Assembly (NCBI RefSeq): GCF_947507565.1 | Contig: NC_089189.1 | Coordinates: 1,798,001 to 1,862,000 of the forward strand | Direction: 5' to 3' | From: Oscarella lobularis | Taxonomy: Eukaryota; Porifera; Homoscleromorpha; Homosclerophorida; Oscarellidae | DNA: 64,000 nucleotides | Part shown: piece after piece, positions 1-11,882 of the stretch | Position numbering within the stretch: the stretch's first letter is position 1 | Layout of the letters: every line of letters starts with the position of its first letter | Notes under the pieces: model-generated | The model's input: only the letters and a program-made list of their open reading frames with translations | What the model was told of the DNA's origin: nothing | Databases searched by the model: none | Program-made: the position numbers and the translations under genes

Positions 1-1255
1 TCCCGGATGCTAAGTCGATCATCTGAAATTGACGTAGATGTAGCGAGAAGAAGAGATTCAATTTTCGTGTAAGATTCGTTTGAAGGACCTATTCAATGAA
101 TTGATTATTAAATCACAAATTGATTCTAATTACCAAGTGTAAGAATTTTCATCATTTGCTGGCATTTTCTATTGACGTCATGTCCGCCAGAAATAATGAG
201 ATGAGCAGAGCCGTCTTGATTGGCTACACAGTGAAGGGTGTGGTTCCAAATGGGAGCCACATCCGGGGTCAAGTCAATCTTCATTCATATAATTATTGAT
301 AGCAGTCAAATTAATGATGTACCTTGTGTGATTTTTGCTCATCAAAATCAATTATATATCCGCTGTCAAGAAAATCTTTCTTATAACCGCCGATCATTAG
401 AAAGCAATTGTTTCTTTCGAATCCTCTTTTTATTAATCGACATATTCTGTGATAATGTCGAGCGGATGGTTTTGGAAGGAAATCGATGCAAATCCATTTC
501 TATTACAATTCATTAATTATCGCCAAAAATAATTAGGATTTACCTTTTCTCTTAAATCAATCACAAATGCATCGTCAAATGATTTCCCACCATCCCACCC
601 TCCATGGAGTAATCCTCGATGTTGATCAATCGTTTCCATGGTAGCACCGGCACGTGGTTGTGGTCTTTCTCCACTTAATTCAACATCCAACCAATATCCT
701 AATCATCAACATTTGACTTATTCCCATATTTCAATTTATACCTTTTTCTCTTCCTTTCTCAAATAATAATTCATAAATCTCATTATTCACCCAACCATTG
801 CATTGTGCTCCTGATTGGAGACCATCTTGAGGAATGTCATAGCTGAATCCCCCAAACATGATCATTCTTCCTCCAATGGCCCACAAACAGCAGTCGTAGC
901 GTTGCCATGGTTTCTTTCTATATATGGGCGTGGCTAATTGGATCCATTTCATTTTCTTCGGATCCAAACAAAACACCTCTCCCAGAAAACCCCTGTAGCC
1001 TTCCTTGTATCCCCCGTACGAATTCATGATCCCATTGATGACCACGCATTGTGCTCCGATGCAAGGAGGAGGAATATTTTTTCCTTCAGCGAAACGGCGG
1101 ATCCATTTCTTCCCTTCTTGGACGTTACAAGTCCAAATTTCGTTGCGGGGGAAATAGTGGTTCTTCTCGTTTCTTCCACCGAAGAGATGCAATTCATCCC
1201 CTATGAACGCACTCTCGTGTTCAGTTCGAGGCTCGGGAAATAGGATTTTGGCCAT
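1..1255 (-). CDS. Kelch-repeat protein, 5' part of a Kelch/coiled-coil family gene (runs off the left edge)
   Basis: Five exons are readable on the minus strand: about 742-1255, 544-698, 323-499, 134-278 and 88 down to the edge, each bounded by GT-AG. They match exon for exon the plus-strand Kelch units (same phases, same boundaries). The protein starts MAKILFPEPR and carries propeller motifs LFGGR, SYGGY, MFGGF, LLHGG, MIGGY and ISGGH at regular spacing, consistent with a six-bladed Kelch propeller, a protein-binding fold. The start is the ATG used by all paralogs, with EPR and HESA following shortly after. The coiled coil and any kinase or Death tail lie outside the window. No frame break is seen in the visible part. 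It is the only family Kelch unit here on the minus strand, so it is inverted relative to the main array. The Kelch call is firm; ligand and function are unknown. Confidence 0.85.
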
Positions 1256-2046
1256 TTCGTTTTATATTAAGAAGCGTTGAATGAGGTTTCGTTGTCTGAA
1301 CGAAAGAAATTTTCACGATCTCAGCCGACGTTGTTTCACTGAAACTACAATTCTTTTCAATCACATGAAGAAGGGGATTTAAAGCCACTAATACTTTGTT
1401 TTCTTCTATTCCGAGTGAAGGAACGCCGAGGAAAGGCAGAATGCTCAATGAAAGTGAATCCCCGTATAATCGATCTTTCTACATCTCGATTCGCGTACTG
1501 TACTCGAACACGCTCAATCTCGTGAAACGACAGCGACGTCGTTAGTCTTACCTTCCGACGTATACAGTTGGCTGGCGGAAATCTATTTCGCCGAACCGAA
1601 GGAAAAAGAACGGACAATGTGTCGTTAGATAGGTACAAGCATTCCAAGCGCCTTTCTTGTCTTTCGACACGCTCTGTCTTTGCGAAGGATGCTTCTCGAA
1701 GGCGCGGGGCCGGTCGCTTGAAGGCGAACGATCGCTTTCTTTGAAAACAGCTCCGCCCCTTCCTCGTCTTCGGCCCCGAGGCAATCGCGCGTCCATCGAT
1801 TTCACGCTTACTCTAATTCAGTTCAAATTGAGGATTTCTACGGCATCCTGACGACGTTTTAGTTTGGGGGCCCCCATTTCGGTCCATCGTTCTCTCTTCT
1901 CGCTTCAGCCATGCGTCAGGCACTTCAACAAGGTAGACAACACTGCTTTGTATATTATGCGTGACTACCTATTTCTCTTTCCAGGTTCTACGTCGATGTC
2001 TTGGCGGAACAAAGAATGAATGGATCATCAGGTTTGTCTCATTCCT
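1256..2046. other. Upstream region of the minus Kelch unit, no gene recognised
   Basis: This contains the 5' flank of the minus-strand Kelch gene. An acceptor-like TTCAG followed by a stretch similar to the 5' leaders of the plus-strand units lies about 35-45 bases upstream of the ATG. Several short overlapping ORFs occur on both strands around 1350-1850, but none resembles a known family or continues into spliced exons. I see no convincing gene. Confidence 0.4.
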
Positions 2047-2460
2047 TTGGGGGTCCCCAGTGGTGTAGGCGTGCACTTAGGGGTCTGGGGGCATCGTACA
2101 TAGAGAATAGATTAAGATTGACTGCTTGCTGTGCCACTGGCCTCGTTTTGGGCATAGACTGATTTCCGACCGAATTCTGAGAGTCTAATCGAGGGCGGGT
2201 TGGGGCTCATGCGATGGCTTAAAGGCATAGCATGCATGGAACCTCTTATATTATGCAGGAAGCAAAGAGTCTAGAAGGGACAATATTCGGTCCTAGGGCA
2301 GGTTGTTGAGATCGTATCTGCGCTCTTTGCATAACTACGATAGCGTGCACGGGTCCTCGCGCCTTGCATTAGGGTTTATAGTCGGCGGCTGCTAGTAGGT
2401 AAGGCTGTCAGTGTCTAGAGATTAGTAGGTTGTAGCACCCTTTCCCTTGAAAGTCTTTAG
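2047..2460. repeat. Diverged dispersed repeat, copy 1
   Basis: The stretch beginning near GTGTAGGCGTGC, then CTTAGG, and ending near TTGTAGC followed by CCCTT, recurs in the same order at about 5750-5950. The two copies are diverged and differ in length. No coding potential is seen. They lie on either side of the kinase-ZU5-Death gene. Confidence 0.4.
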
Positions 2461-2625
2461 ACCACTAATCAATTAATTTCCAGGTAATTTAGGTTTATTA
2501 TCTATACAACGTTTGCTTCTTAAAAATGAAGCAGTCCATCTTTGAACATTGTTAGAGCTTGCCTTTGGTACTCGTGGACTTCGACGGTGCACATTTGCAT
2601 CACTTTGAAAGGGCTTCCAGAAGGT

Positions 2626-5307
2626 TTAGTAGGGGAAGGACGTACTTTCAATCTTAAGACGTTTGAATTCGTCTGGGAAAACCGTTTCCGCAGCTAATCG
2701 ACGACCTACTGCACAGAGAGCTGTGCAAAGGACTCTCACAGTCGCATCGGATCCGTAGCTGCATCTCCATTCTTTGAGCATGTTGTAGGGATGTTCTCGA
2801 GGTTCGTGCCTATGAGTCGTTTCCACGTGTTCCACGCTCACTTTGAGTTTACGAGCCAAGCTTTTCCAATGGTCAGGCAAAAAGGGAGCCAACCTGTCTA
2901 GCTCCTCTTCTGTGATCATGCGATCCAAGTCACTTTCGCTTGGAGAGAAGATGCTTTTTTCGGGACTAAGGCTTTCTTGTAGGTGCGAGTGCTCAGGCTT
3001 CAGAGAAGAACACGTTTCGTCAGTATTGCTTTTAGACTCCCATTAATTATTTACTTACGTTCTTAGCCATGAAAGTAGCCAGAAGTTCAATAGTTTCTTC
3101 ATTCCACTCAATAGTGAACCAAATAGCTACTGTATTGCTAACGTCGAGACCTTTATCACAGGCGCCAACTGCAAAGTAGTAGTGTTCATATTGACGATCG
3201 CCTTTGAAAATTGCTCGAAGTTTACGAAAGTCGACTTTATAGGACTCTCGAATACTCCATCCAGTCGCTTGCTGAAGTTCGTGAATTTTTGTGGATATAA
3301 GCACTACAGGAGAACCCTTGTCTTTTGAAATGCCGCAATCGCAAAGGCTGAATTCACGTCTTCCTAGCATTTCAACTTTGTGAGGTGTGCTTTGGCACTC
3401 ACGTACAGAAACTTTATCTTCCTTTTCCTCGCTCGCTTCGCAGATGCACAACTTGACCGCGAAGCCCTGTCGAAATTGAGACGGGCTCAAATCTGGAGGT
3501 GCAAACACCATTTCCGATAAATCAATACAGCAGCCGTTATTTTTTGCACAAAACCAACAGAAACTGGTTGTCTTGACGATTATCTTGTCGGCGACAAGAG
3601 TAGCGTGTCCAAATCGAAAAGAGACAACTTGATTGAAAGCAGTGAAAACGCACAGCGGTTTCAATACTTTTGTCAGGTCAGTTCCACTTTGATAGAGCAA
3701 CGTAACTTTAATGCCGTGGTTCTTTCTAAAAGCGAAATTGTGCTTTATTTTGAGAGTGGCGGCTTTTTTAGCTTAATGCCGTGCGGTAGAAGCTGGACGA
3801 CATCCGTGAGCGTCCGTCCTGTTCCGCTTTTGTCCTTTCCATTGTCAGTGAGAAGGCAAGACGAAACGACAATTGGGTCGTCAACCGCTCCTAGAGGAAT
3901 AGACAGCGAACACTTATTTACCGCTATCGTAATTTCTATTCCCTTTGAAGTCAATTCTGCGCTAACCACCGGAGAAATTCTACTATTGAGTGGAACATGC
4001 AGGTTACCAATCTTGAATACGGGATCGATAGTTGCCTTCTACAAGAAAAAATTAAACATTTATTAATGTAAAAAAATCGTTATGGTGCACACCTTGTATG
4101 GACCCTGCACGACGTCAAACAAAACAACCTTGTGACAACGACTGCGTCCTTCTCCTTCAAACTCTCCTTTTACCAATCTCTTTTCAGGTGACGACTCGCA
4201 CAGTGCACTTATCAAGCTCTTCCCTTAGAATCGCTAGGCATTCGCCACTCGCAGGACGACGTTCTACTCTGTCTTCACCAGCAATCATTCTTGAGTAGAT
4301 TTTGTGCAACTAAGCACGATTGACTAAGTCGCTTAGCTGGCTGCCTCTCTCTTCCGGAATCGGTCCCACTCCGGTAAATATTTCAATGAGCGAGACGCCC
4401 TGACTATAGACGTCGCTGGGCAACGAGCTGTGAGCCGACGTAGGTGCCATTCGCTCTGGAGCGAGATAATTAGGGCTGAGAGGACCGGCTGATTTGGAGC
4501 TGTCTAGCAAATGGGCAGCTCCTAAATCAGCGACTTTGACTCTCATATCCCTCGTCACCAAGACGTTAGTCGGACGAATATCACCGTGAGCGTATGGACG
4601 GGGAGAGAGCTCGTGGAGATGCGTAATAGCCGACGTCATTTCGACTGCAATTGAGAGCTCCTCATACGTAGAGAGATAGGAGCCGGAGAAGTGAGCGGCA
4701 TCCATCACTTCGCTAACCGATCTCTCAGTATTTCGGAGACGATTTGGAACGGTAGACCTGGTCTCATTATAGCACCGCATACTGGCACGATTTTTGGGTG
4801 GTTGAGTCGACTGGCCGTGAGAACTTCTCTTCGAAACGTGGGAATCGTTGTCTCGGTCGTTATGAGTTCGTGGAATTGCTTCACAGCCACGTTCATGCCG
4901 TGCCAGTGGCCAATGAGCACGTCTTGATTAATTAACGTAAAAGTATAAATTGGTTTATTTTTACCTGCATGTGCTCCTGTTCCAAGCTTATCCCGAGCGA
5001 GTTCTATCTGCTGCGGGCTAATGTTTAGAACTTGAACAAATTGGTCGAGACTACGTCGCGATTCTTGCAGCGATTCTTGAAGAGTCTGACGCTGAGACTC
5101 GAGCCCTTGGCATCGTGATTCCAAAGCTTGACGTTGAGATTGAAAAGATTGGCGTTGTGACTCAAACGTGTGACGTTCAGCGTGAAGTTGCCTTCTGATA
5201 TCGTTTCTAAAGGCAAAAATTAATAGGTTACAATTAGGTATAAATTCAGAATAGATCCGAGCATACTTTTCCGTTTCATGGGCTTGGTCATGGAGCTGCA
5301 TTCTCAT
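2626..5307 (-). pseudogene. Coiled-coil / TKL-like kinase / ZU5-UPA / Death domain gene with broken frame
   Basis: Minus-strand exons: 5267-5307 and 4965-5206 (coiled coil rich in ESQRQ-type heptads), 4093-4922 (kinase), 3059-4038 (ZU5 then UPA-like), 2626-2997 (Death domain). The kinase shows VAVKQF, HGDIRPTNVL, DLG and APE, and is clearly related to the plus-strand array, including the same intron inside the glycine loop. The ZU5 part shows SLSIPLGAV and LLPHGIKLKKP, as in UNC5/ankyrin/PIDD-type proteins. The last exon contains a Death domain (EELDRLAPFLPDHWKSLARK). Breaks: a one-base loss near 4727, an in-frame TAG at 4310-4312, a shift near 4200, and a one-base shift at a T6 run (3764-3769). 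The homopolymer case may be an assembly error; the TAG looks real. By family knowledge ZU5-UPA-Death proteins signal in apoptosis or NF-kB pathways. More coiled-coil exons upstream of 5307 are likely; no Kelch exon was found there. Confidence 0.75.
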
Positions 5308-6144
5308 TTAATTCCTAAAAACAGGTAAAATGAATAGACTAGACTGCTCAAAAGCTTGACGTTCATCATGAAGCTGCCTCCTAAGTACTTATTTCATTTC
5401 TGAAACATTAGCCGCGCCTCATTCGAAGCATTCTTCCCTTTCCGAACGGATCCGCGATCCGGGGACCCCCTTCAGGAGACGACGCACGCATCCACTCTCT
5501 GGTAAAGCCATCCGGCATACATCGCTTCTGTTTATACTTCTATATCTTTCACTATGACCTTTTCTTTTGGCTACATAAGTCTACGATTCGTTTTGCATGG
5601 GACTCCCATGCCGAACAGGCTTCGACTTGCGCTTCCTCCAAGTTTTTAGTTTGCTTTTCCGACATTGGCCCGCTCAAGCTCAGTAGGTCAGGCATGAACT
5701 TACTCGCTGAAAGAAGAATCAATGAATCAGAAGGTGCGTTCATTCAAGGGTGTAGGCGTGCGCTTAGGAGGTTCTCTGCGTCGAGATGGCTTGCATGCTG
5801 TGCCGCTTGGAAACAGCATCGTGTTGTACAGAGTAGCTGCAAACAGCTTATCTCCACTCGTTGCATGGGTCCTTACCTTGCATGTTGACGTCTTCGTGTA
5901 GAGAGACGTAAAGGCTAGTACGTTGTAGCTCCCTTCCCACGACCGTTAGCAAGCAGTCCCCCTTGTACGTTCATAGATGCTATTTATTTCCGTTTACTTC
6001 TGCGCCTTACCACAAACATTGCATGCCGGAAGTCGCCTTTCTTATAAGAATGTGACAAATTGCTTACGTAGAACTCGCGTATTTTTTGTGCGAACGTTAA
6101 TGAAAGAAGCAAACAACCGCGCTATAAGAGGTTCGTGAAAACGA
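5308..6144. other. Intergenic, with dispersed repeat copy 2 (about 5750-5950)
   Basis: A fragment near 5350-5395 on the minus strand resembles a coiled-coil exon (QLHDERQAFEQ) of the neighbouring gene. A 63-codon minus ORF at 5552-5743 is open but unrecognised. The stretch at about 5750-5950 repeats 2047-2460. Nothing else is supported. Confidence 0.4.
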
Positions 6145-7898
6145 TTAAAGTTTGTATGCGCCAAAGAAGCCATGAGGAGCCTGGAGGTAATATCGGCTGC
6201 CGCTAGCGTAAACAGATACACGATCTCCTTTCAGTAAAAACCTCATGAAACTTGTTTGTTCGTCATGCCGTTGATTCGAACTGTGGTCTTGGAAGTAATA
6301 TCGGACTACACTGCTTTCGTTGATGCGAATGTCAAAATAGATGGGGGTTCCAGAGCTTGACGGGTAGAAAGCCATTTGGACGTAGATGTAGTAAAGCCCG
6401 TCTTGAGGCACAGTAATGTAGCCATTGCTGTAAGCCATTCCACCCCTGAGAAACGATTGATAGTTGCCATTAGTTGAAGTCGCCCACTGCGTAATCGTTT
6501 GACCTGAATTAGTTAGTGTTTAGCTATAGCTAAACATTCTGATACTGCATATAAGCATACTGCTCGACATGTAGCTGCCGTAGTTTCCATACAGATGAGC
6601 TGCCGGCCGATCAGTGCTCGAAGAATAATTTAAACGAAGAGTGATCACTTCTTCCTGGAGTTTTCTTTTCTGTTGGGGTAAAAACATTAAACGTATATAG
6701 ACTTGTTTGTATGACGACAGATTACGTCGGCCTGCAGTGACTGAACAGACAGTTCTAGCTTCTTGTACTAACGAATCATTAGATCGAGAATAATTTTATC
6801 TCTTTGAGCCCTTTCCTTACCTGCGTCTCTAGCGCTTTAAATGGCTCAAAATATTTCCGCAAGATGTCTTCACTGAGCTATTTATAGGTAAACAATAAAC
6901 GCCGTACTTACGTAAATTTGTATGGCTCATTATTTAATTTTATATTGTTGTTCTGACCTCTGGTCCAGGCACTCCTTGTGATCCAGGCTGCCCTTTGTAA
7001 CCAGGAAGACCCTATCAGAATCAATAGATTTTTAAGCGATTCATCATTCCAAACTGAAAGTACCCTGTCCCCTTTAGGCCCTCTATCTCCAGGATGTCCC
7101 GGTGGACCCTAATCATTATATGCAATATCTTGAAATTTAGTACTAGTTTTGTGTACCGGATTGCCGTCGTCTCCTTCAGTTCCCCTTGGCCCTATTAGGC
7201 CTTGTACGCCCTAAAAAACAGTCAACCGCTGTGCTATTGATCCCATGTCTAGAGCCTGAATAATTCTAAAAGTGTTAACTTTAAAATTACCTTGAGTCCT
7301 GTAGCTCCTTTTATACCCTTTGTGCCTTGTGGCCCTCTGTATCCCTAGAATCACGTGATGTACGAAGACGCAAAAAGGTAAACAATCTCTCACCTGAACT
7401 CCTGTGCTGCCTCTTGGTCCTTGAGGCCCTGGCGAGCCAACGCAGCTTGGTCCTGGCGGACCAACAACGCCAGCAGGTCCCTCTTTGCCTTGACTTCCCG
7501 GTGGACCCGTCATCCCTTGTTCACCCTACACAAATTAGTCTAAAAGTTACCAGCACAGAAACGAGTCCAGCACACCTTTTGTCCGCGATTTCCTGTTGTA
7601 CCCGTGGCTCCTTTTTCGCCTTTGTGTCCCTATAGAAGTGCGTAGAGCGTCCAAACTAACTTGAAAGCGCGAGTCACTAGAATAGGCTAGCGTACACGAA
7701 CTCCCTGCGGTCCTGGATGACCTGGGTAGCCCTAAAATACCGGTTGATTGCAATACTGTGTAGTCTAGAACGGTAATCATAAATGCTCATTCTTACACGC
7801 TGTCCCTGGTCAACGTTTTCATCTGAGCCATTGACTGCTGAAGACAGGGCGAAGGCAATGCAGAGGGCACAAAGTGGAGCTATTTTGAGCATAAACAT
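6145..7898 (-). CDS. Secreted collagen-TNF-like protein (ectodysplasin-like layout)
   Basis: Eleven minus-strand exons: 7797-7898, 7696-7731, 7576-7629, 7394-7525, 7291-7344, 7157-7210, 7064-7108, 6958-7011, 6821-6877, 6546-6669, 6145-6503. Exon 1 encodes a signal peptide (KIAPLCALCIAFALSSAVNG). Exons 2-8 encode uninterrupted Gly-X-Y triplets; each starts with Gly at phase 0 and most are 54 bp or multiples of 9, the classic fibrillar collagen exon size. One interruption in exon 4 carries a Cys (GPSCVG), a possible interchain bond. Exon 9 is a short linker and exon 10 a hinge (RPAAHL). Exon 11 ends in a jelly-roll domain with GLYYIYVQM and C-terminal FFGAYKL, closer to TNF than to C1q. It would form trimers in the extracellular space. 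The predicted protein is about 356 residues with an intact frame. C1q-like is the alternative call; the closing FFGxxKL motif favours TNF. Confidence 0.8.
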
Positions 7899-9530
7899 GC
7901 TGCTACTTCGTACAAGTCCAAAGTTTAGACTAAAAGCAAAGAGAGAATGTGAAGCGTCCTCTGGTGTGTTTGCCTATTTACGCTCTGGAGCGAATTTGAC
8001 AGACAGGTTGACAGCATAGCACATTAGTTTGGCCAAATACAATTACGATACAGCCAATCATTTCTGTAGGGCTTTGTTCGTCTTTGTACATGTCATTACC
8101 TAAAGCAAATCGCTTTAGCTGCTTTGATATCAAGATGCCCGCGTAGCGTTAATTGATTTGCAATGCTTAAGGGCACGAAACCGACGCAGCTAGATTGATT
8201 TGATTGCATTTATTTGAACATTCTATAATCGATTTATTTTACAGGTACCATATAAACACGTGATTTCTGTCTCCGGGAAGTTACACGGAATTAATCATCA
8301 CGCACATTCGCAAGTACAACACTGTATACGCAACGCCGTTTCTAACCGTTTCTCTCGACGCTCGAAGTGAGACAAAGCTTTTTTCAGTTGTAATGCTTCT
8401 TTACGTTCGAATAAGCATTCGTTCGCACGTTTCGATCTCCTCGACGGCTTCTTAGACGAAGGACCGCTGCGAGTCGTCTCAGAGACTTGGCAGGAGAGAA
8501 TTACGGGCAGGCGAATCTTCACAACGACGCTGCGTGCTCGTAGTCTCCGATTCCAAGCGATTTCTTCTCTATGCGTTACGCAAAACGACTCCGCCCCCTC
8601 ACTTCGTCCGCCACGAGGACGAATCCGCTCGCCGGTAAGTAATCCCGCCCTGATCGCTTTTGTGCTTACTCTCATGGAGTTTAGAACCTTTTTTTCCTTC
8701 GGCATCGCGGGTCGATCGCACGACCACGTTTTCTAAAGGGGCCCCCTCGTCTTTCGTTCGGATGCAATCGCGTGTCCTGTACAGTTGCCGTGCGATTTCG
8801 ACGTGTGCTGTTATGTAATATAAACGTGTGCTAGCTCTTATGCTTGGGAACAAAGGAGAAGAAGGAACGCCTATCCCTTAGGCGTCATCACCTACTAGGC
8901 GTGACTTTGGAGAGTCTATATTAGCGGTCAATTGTCATCCACACTATTGGTAAGGTAGAGACTATATACTCGTACTTCTTTTGTTGCGATTTTTTTGCGT
9001 TTCCCGGAATGCTTTGCCAGGGGATGGCTTATGCATCAAATGATTTTGTGCCGTCATCTCACACAGATTGGACAAGCGCAAGGTAAACGGCTATGGAGCA
9101 TGATACGCGAAGTACGTTGCCTTTCATTAGGCATTTATTTTTTTTCCTAGGGTTGATGGTGATGATGGAGCAGCCTTTTAAATCAACATTCATTATCAGT
9201 GGCGTCTCCCAGGCCTCTGGATGAAGAGTAGAAGAAGACGTTTTAATTAATGTAGCTATAGCTCTTTTTTTTCTGCGGTACATTGGGCGCATAGTACACA
9301 AACGAACGCGCGTGGCTCTTGCGCATCTACCTGGCAAGAGCTACGCAGTTTGCGAGTGTGCTTCTTTGGTAGCGCATTCGGAAGCTGATCCTCGCTCTGC
9401 TCCTTCTCTAGCGCACTGGGGCTCGGGCGTGCGCTGCTCAACACGCAGTAGCTAGGGCTGCGAAATGTAGGCAGTAATGTGTATTTTGAAATTTTATTTG
9501 AATAAAAGTCCCGGATAAAAAATTATAAAC
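7899..9530. other. Gene-poor region, no supported gene
   Basis: The first part is the upstream flank of the collagen-TNF gene. A basic, low-complexity 135-codon minus ORF (8298-8705) and several shorter ORFs occur, but none shows a domain, splice pattern or family resemblance. I treat them as chance ORFs. Confidence 0.4.
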
Positions 9531-9539
9531 AATGTCTTG

Positions 9540-10195
9540 TCTACCTGCAGCTGCGTTCTTTTGCGGGGAGAAGGGAGCCGCATTGCTCCCCCTCCCCGCT
9601 TCGCCCACCTCCTCCCACACGTGTGAGAGGAGGTGAGCCAAGTGCTCCTTGTCCTCCCCACGGCGTCTTCTTCGGCGCTCCTTGTCCTCTTCTCGACTCG
9701 CTCCCAGTGGAGGGGAGCGAGAAGAGACCTAACTTTCCCCCAGGTCCAAGGGGTGTGACATACCCCTATGTCATCCAGGGCCGACTTTCACCCAAGCGGC
9801 AAGGAGGAGAGCGCATTAGACGAGTTAACCTCCAGCTCCCAAGGAGGTGGGATCACCCAATCATCCCGCAGGTTAAGGCCTTCAGTATACCCCTTTAAGG
9901 CCCAAAGGGGGTACCCTCGCCACCGGGGCCCGGGGGGAGTCATTAACCCAAGACCCGGGAGGACCGCGATTTTGCCCACAGCGTCTTGCCCAAGTGGGGG
10001 ATGGTAGTTATCACTCGTACCACCAAGAGTAGGGCCGCTCTATCGCCCCGGCAGAGGTGCGGCCTCTTTTCGCTCTCGGCCCGGAGGGATGGCTGCGTCT
10101 GGCCTCGTCGGATTGGGGGAACGACTACGCGACAAAACAAGTGAAGCGAGGAGTAATCAAAAAGCTTACACCGTGAACTTAGAGAGATCACTAGA
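9540..10195. repeat. GC-rich, G/C-tract island, possible transposable-element body
   Basis: Base composition changes sharply to GC-rich, with many runs of four to six G or C and short self-complementary pieces (for example GGGGTGTGACATACCCC). Open frames of 60-90 codons on both strands follow from the composition and match nothing known. The edges are abrupt, at about 9540 and 10195. I could not find terminal inverted repeats or a target duplication, so the element type is unresolved; a retroelement 5' region or SINE-like unit is possible. Confidence 0.35.
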
Positions 10196-11235
10196 CTGTG
10201 CTGTAGAAGGACAACTTTGTTCGCCGAAGGAAACTAAGGCCTAGAGAAACAGAGGCTGATTAAGTATAAGAAGAGATCGAATGTTATTCGTATTTTACAA
10301 GTTTCTCACACTCGCCTACACTTTCCCTGCGGTATCTTATCTACATTTTTTAAGTCTGAATGAATTTCTGTGTACAAACTAAAAGCCTTAGAAACACGCG
10401 TTCATTTTATCATGAATCTTGTGAGAAAGTTCCAAGTTGAAGCAAAGCGCACACCCTGACAAGTTACGCCTCTAAAAAAAGACGATCGCCTGCTCGGGGA
10501 AACTTCTCTGCGAGCCTCACTTGCATAAAATAAAGCAAGAGTCGACGCGTGAACAACAATTTGAACTTCGAAAGCCACGCGTGGGATACCGGCCCTTTCC
10601 AAAACAATTGCTAGCCGCTTGGACACCTAGAAAAACCCATAGTGAAGCGAAGGAAAACGAGCGCGACTTTGATCGACCCAGGATTGCTCGCCAGGAAGTG
10701 GATTCGAAAACGTTGTCGGCACTTCAATGAAGCGTCGCCGGCACGCTTTAGCCAATTAGAGCTTCCTCCAGCGCTTGCGACGACGTAATCGAAGGCCGGG
10801 GAGGTGTTCTTTCTTGTCACGACTAAGCCATGGATAGCGTATTTGGGTGCCGATCCCGTTGTGGGGTCCCCTTAGCGAAAATGCGGCGTTGCGATGCTTA
10901 CCGCTTCGTATCGACACTTTCTTTAGTTCCAACGGTAAAACCTGTTTGTTGTACAGCAAAAAAACGGCAGAGGAAAGGAGGGAAACGTGTCTCGGTCTTT
11001 CGTAGAAAAATTACCCGGATATATACACAACACGTGACAGTTCGCATTCAACCACACAGTCAATCACTGATATAACTCAGAAGTAAGAAAGAGGGCACTG
11101 AAGCTGAAAGAAAGATAGAGATAGCATCAATGATATTCTGATCTCATCCCTTGTAAGAAGCACACACCTCTGAGTTAATGTAGGACAACTGATTAATCTC
11201 AATGAATTTTTTAGAACACGGATTCGTGCTTTGGA
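10196..11235. other. Gene-poor spacer
   Basis: Short overlapping ORFs only (up to 81 codons), with no recognisable domain or paired splice sites. I see nothing convincing here apart from the approach to the kinase relic that begins with a coiled-coil exon remnant near 11236. Confidence 0.35.
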
Positions 11236-11882
11236 GAGAGAAAAAAACGGATGTGACTCACGTTGTTGAAGCTCAAACGTAAACCTCGATTTATGATATT
11301 TTTGAAAAGAATTTCTCGCCTAGGATTACCCTTTCGGAAGCCCAAAGGAGACTTGATCAATTTATGAACGTGCTCAGCATTTGTGCAGCCCAAGTTAGTC
11401 TTACAAATGAGAAACTTGGTTCAGGAGCATATGCAGGTACAAAGGAATAGCATAGATAAACACTATATATTCCTGGCAATTTCTAGACGTGATTATTGAT
11501 CATTGGCACGGTATGCGAGTTGCTGTAAAGAAATTTTACGCTCTCATTACGACGCAAAGAACGATTCCGAGATTCCAACGAGAAGTTCTAACAGCGAGTC
11601 GACTCCATCATCCCAACATCCTCCGTGTATGCGGTGCTGTGATGGAAGATGGAATTTCATTCCAAATCGTCTCTGAATTGCCTGAAGGATCAGTGAGCGA
11701 GGTCATTGATGCAGCCCACTCATCTCCATGCTATCTTTCTCAGTACGAGCAGCTCTCTATTGTCGTACAAATGACGTCGGCTGTTGCTTATGATCACGGG
11801 CTCCACCCTCGTCCCTACGTTCACGCCGACATTCGTCCAAATATAATGTCTTAGTGACGAGGGATATGAAAGTCAAAGTGGC
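11236..11882 (+). pseudogene. Truncated coiled-coil/kinase relic of the array family
   Basis: A coiled-coil exon remnant (about 11236-11275) is followed by the family glycine-loop exon (11324-11436, ending GSGAYA at the conserved donor) and the kinase exon from 11487. The kinase reads DVIIDHWHGMRVAVKKF, through EVLTASRLHHPN and up to HADIRPN, where an indel shifts the frame and a TAG follows at 11852-11854. Homology stops abruptly after about 11882 at the codons before DLG, so the C-lobe is missing. No Kelch exons lie upstream. It is a non-functional fragment left by duplication and truncation. Confidence 0.8.

Noticed and set aside
8298-8705. 135-codon basic ORF on the minus strand
   Set aside because: Low complexity, no recognisable domain and no paralog or intron structure; probably chance.
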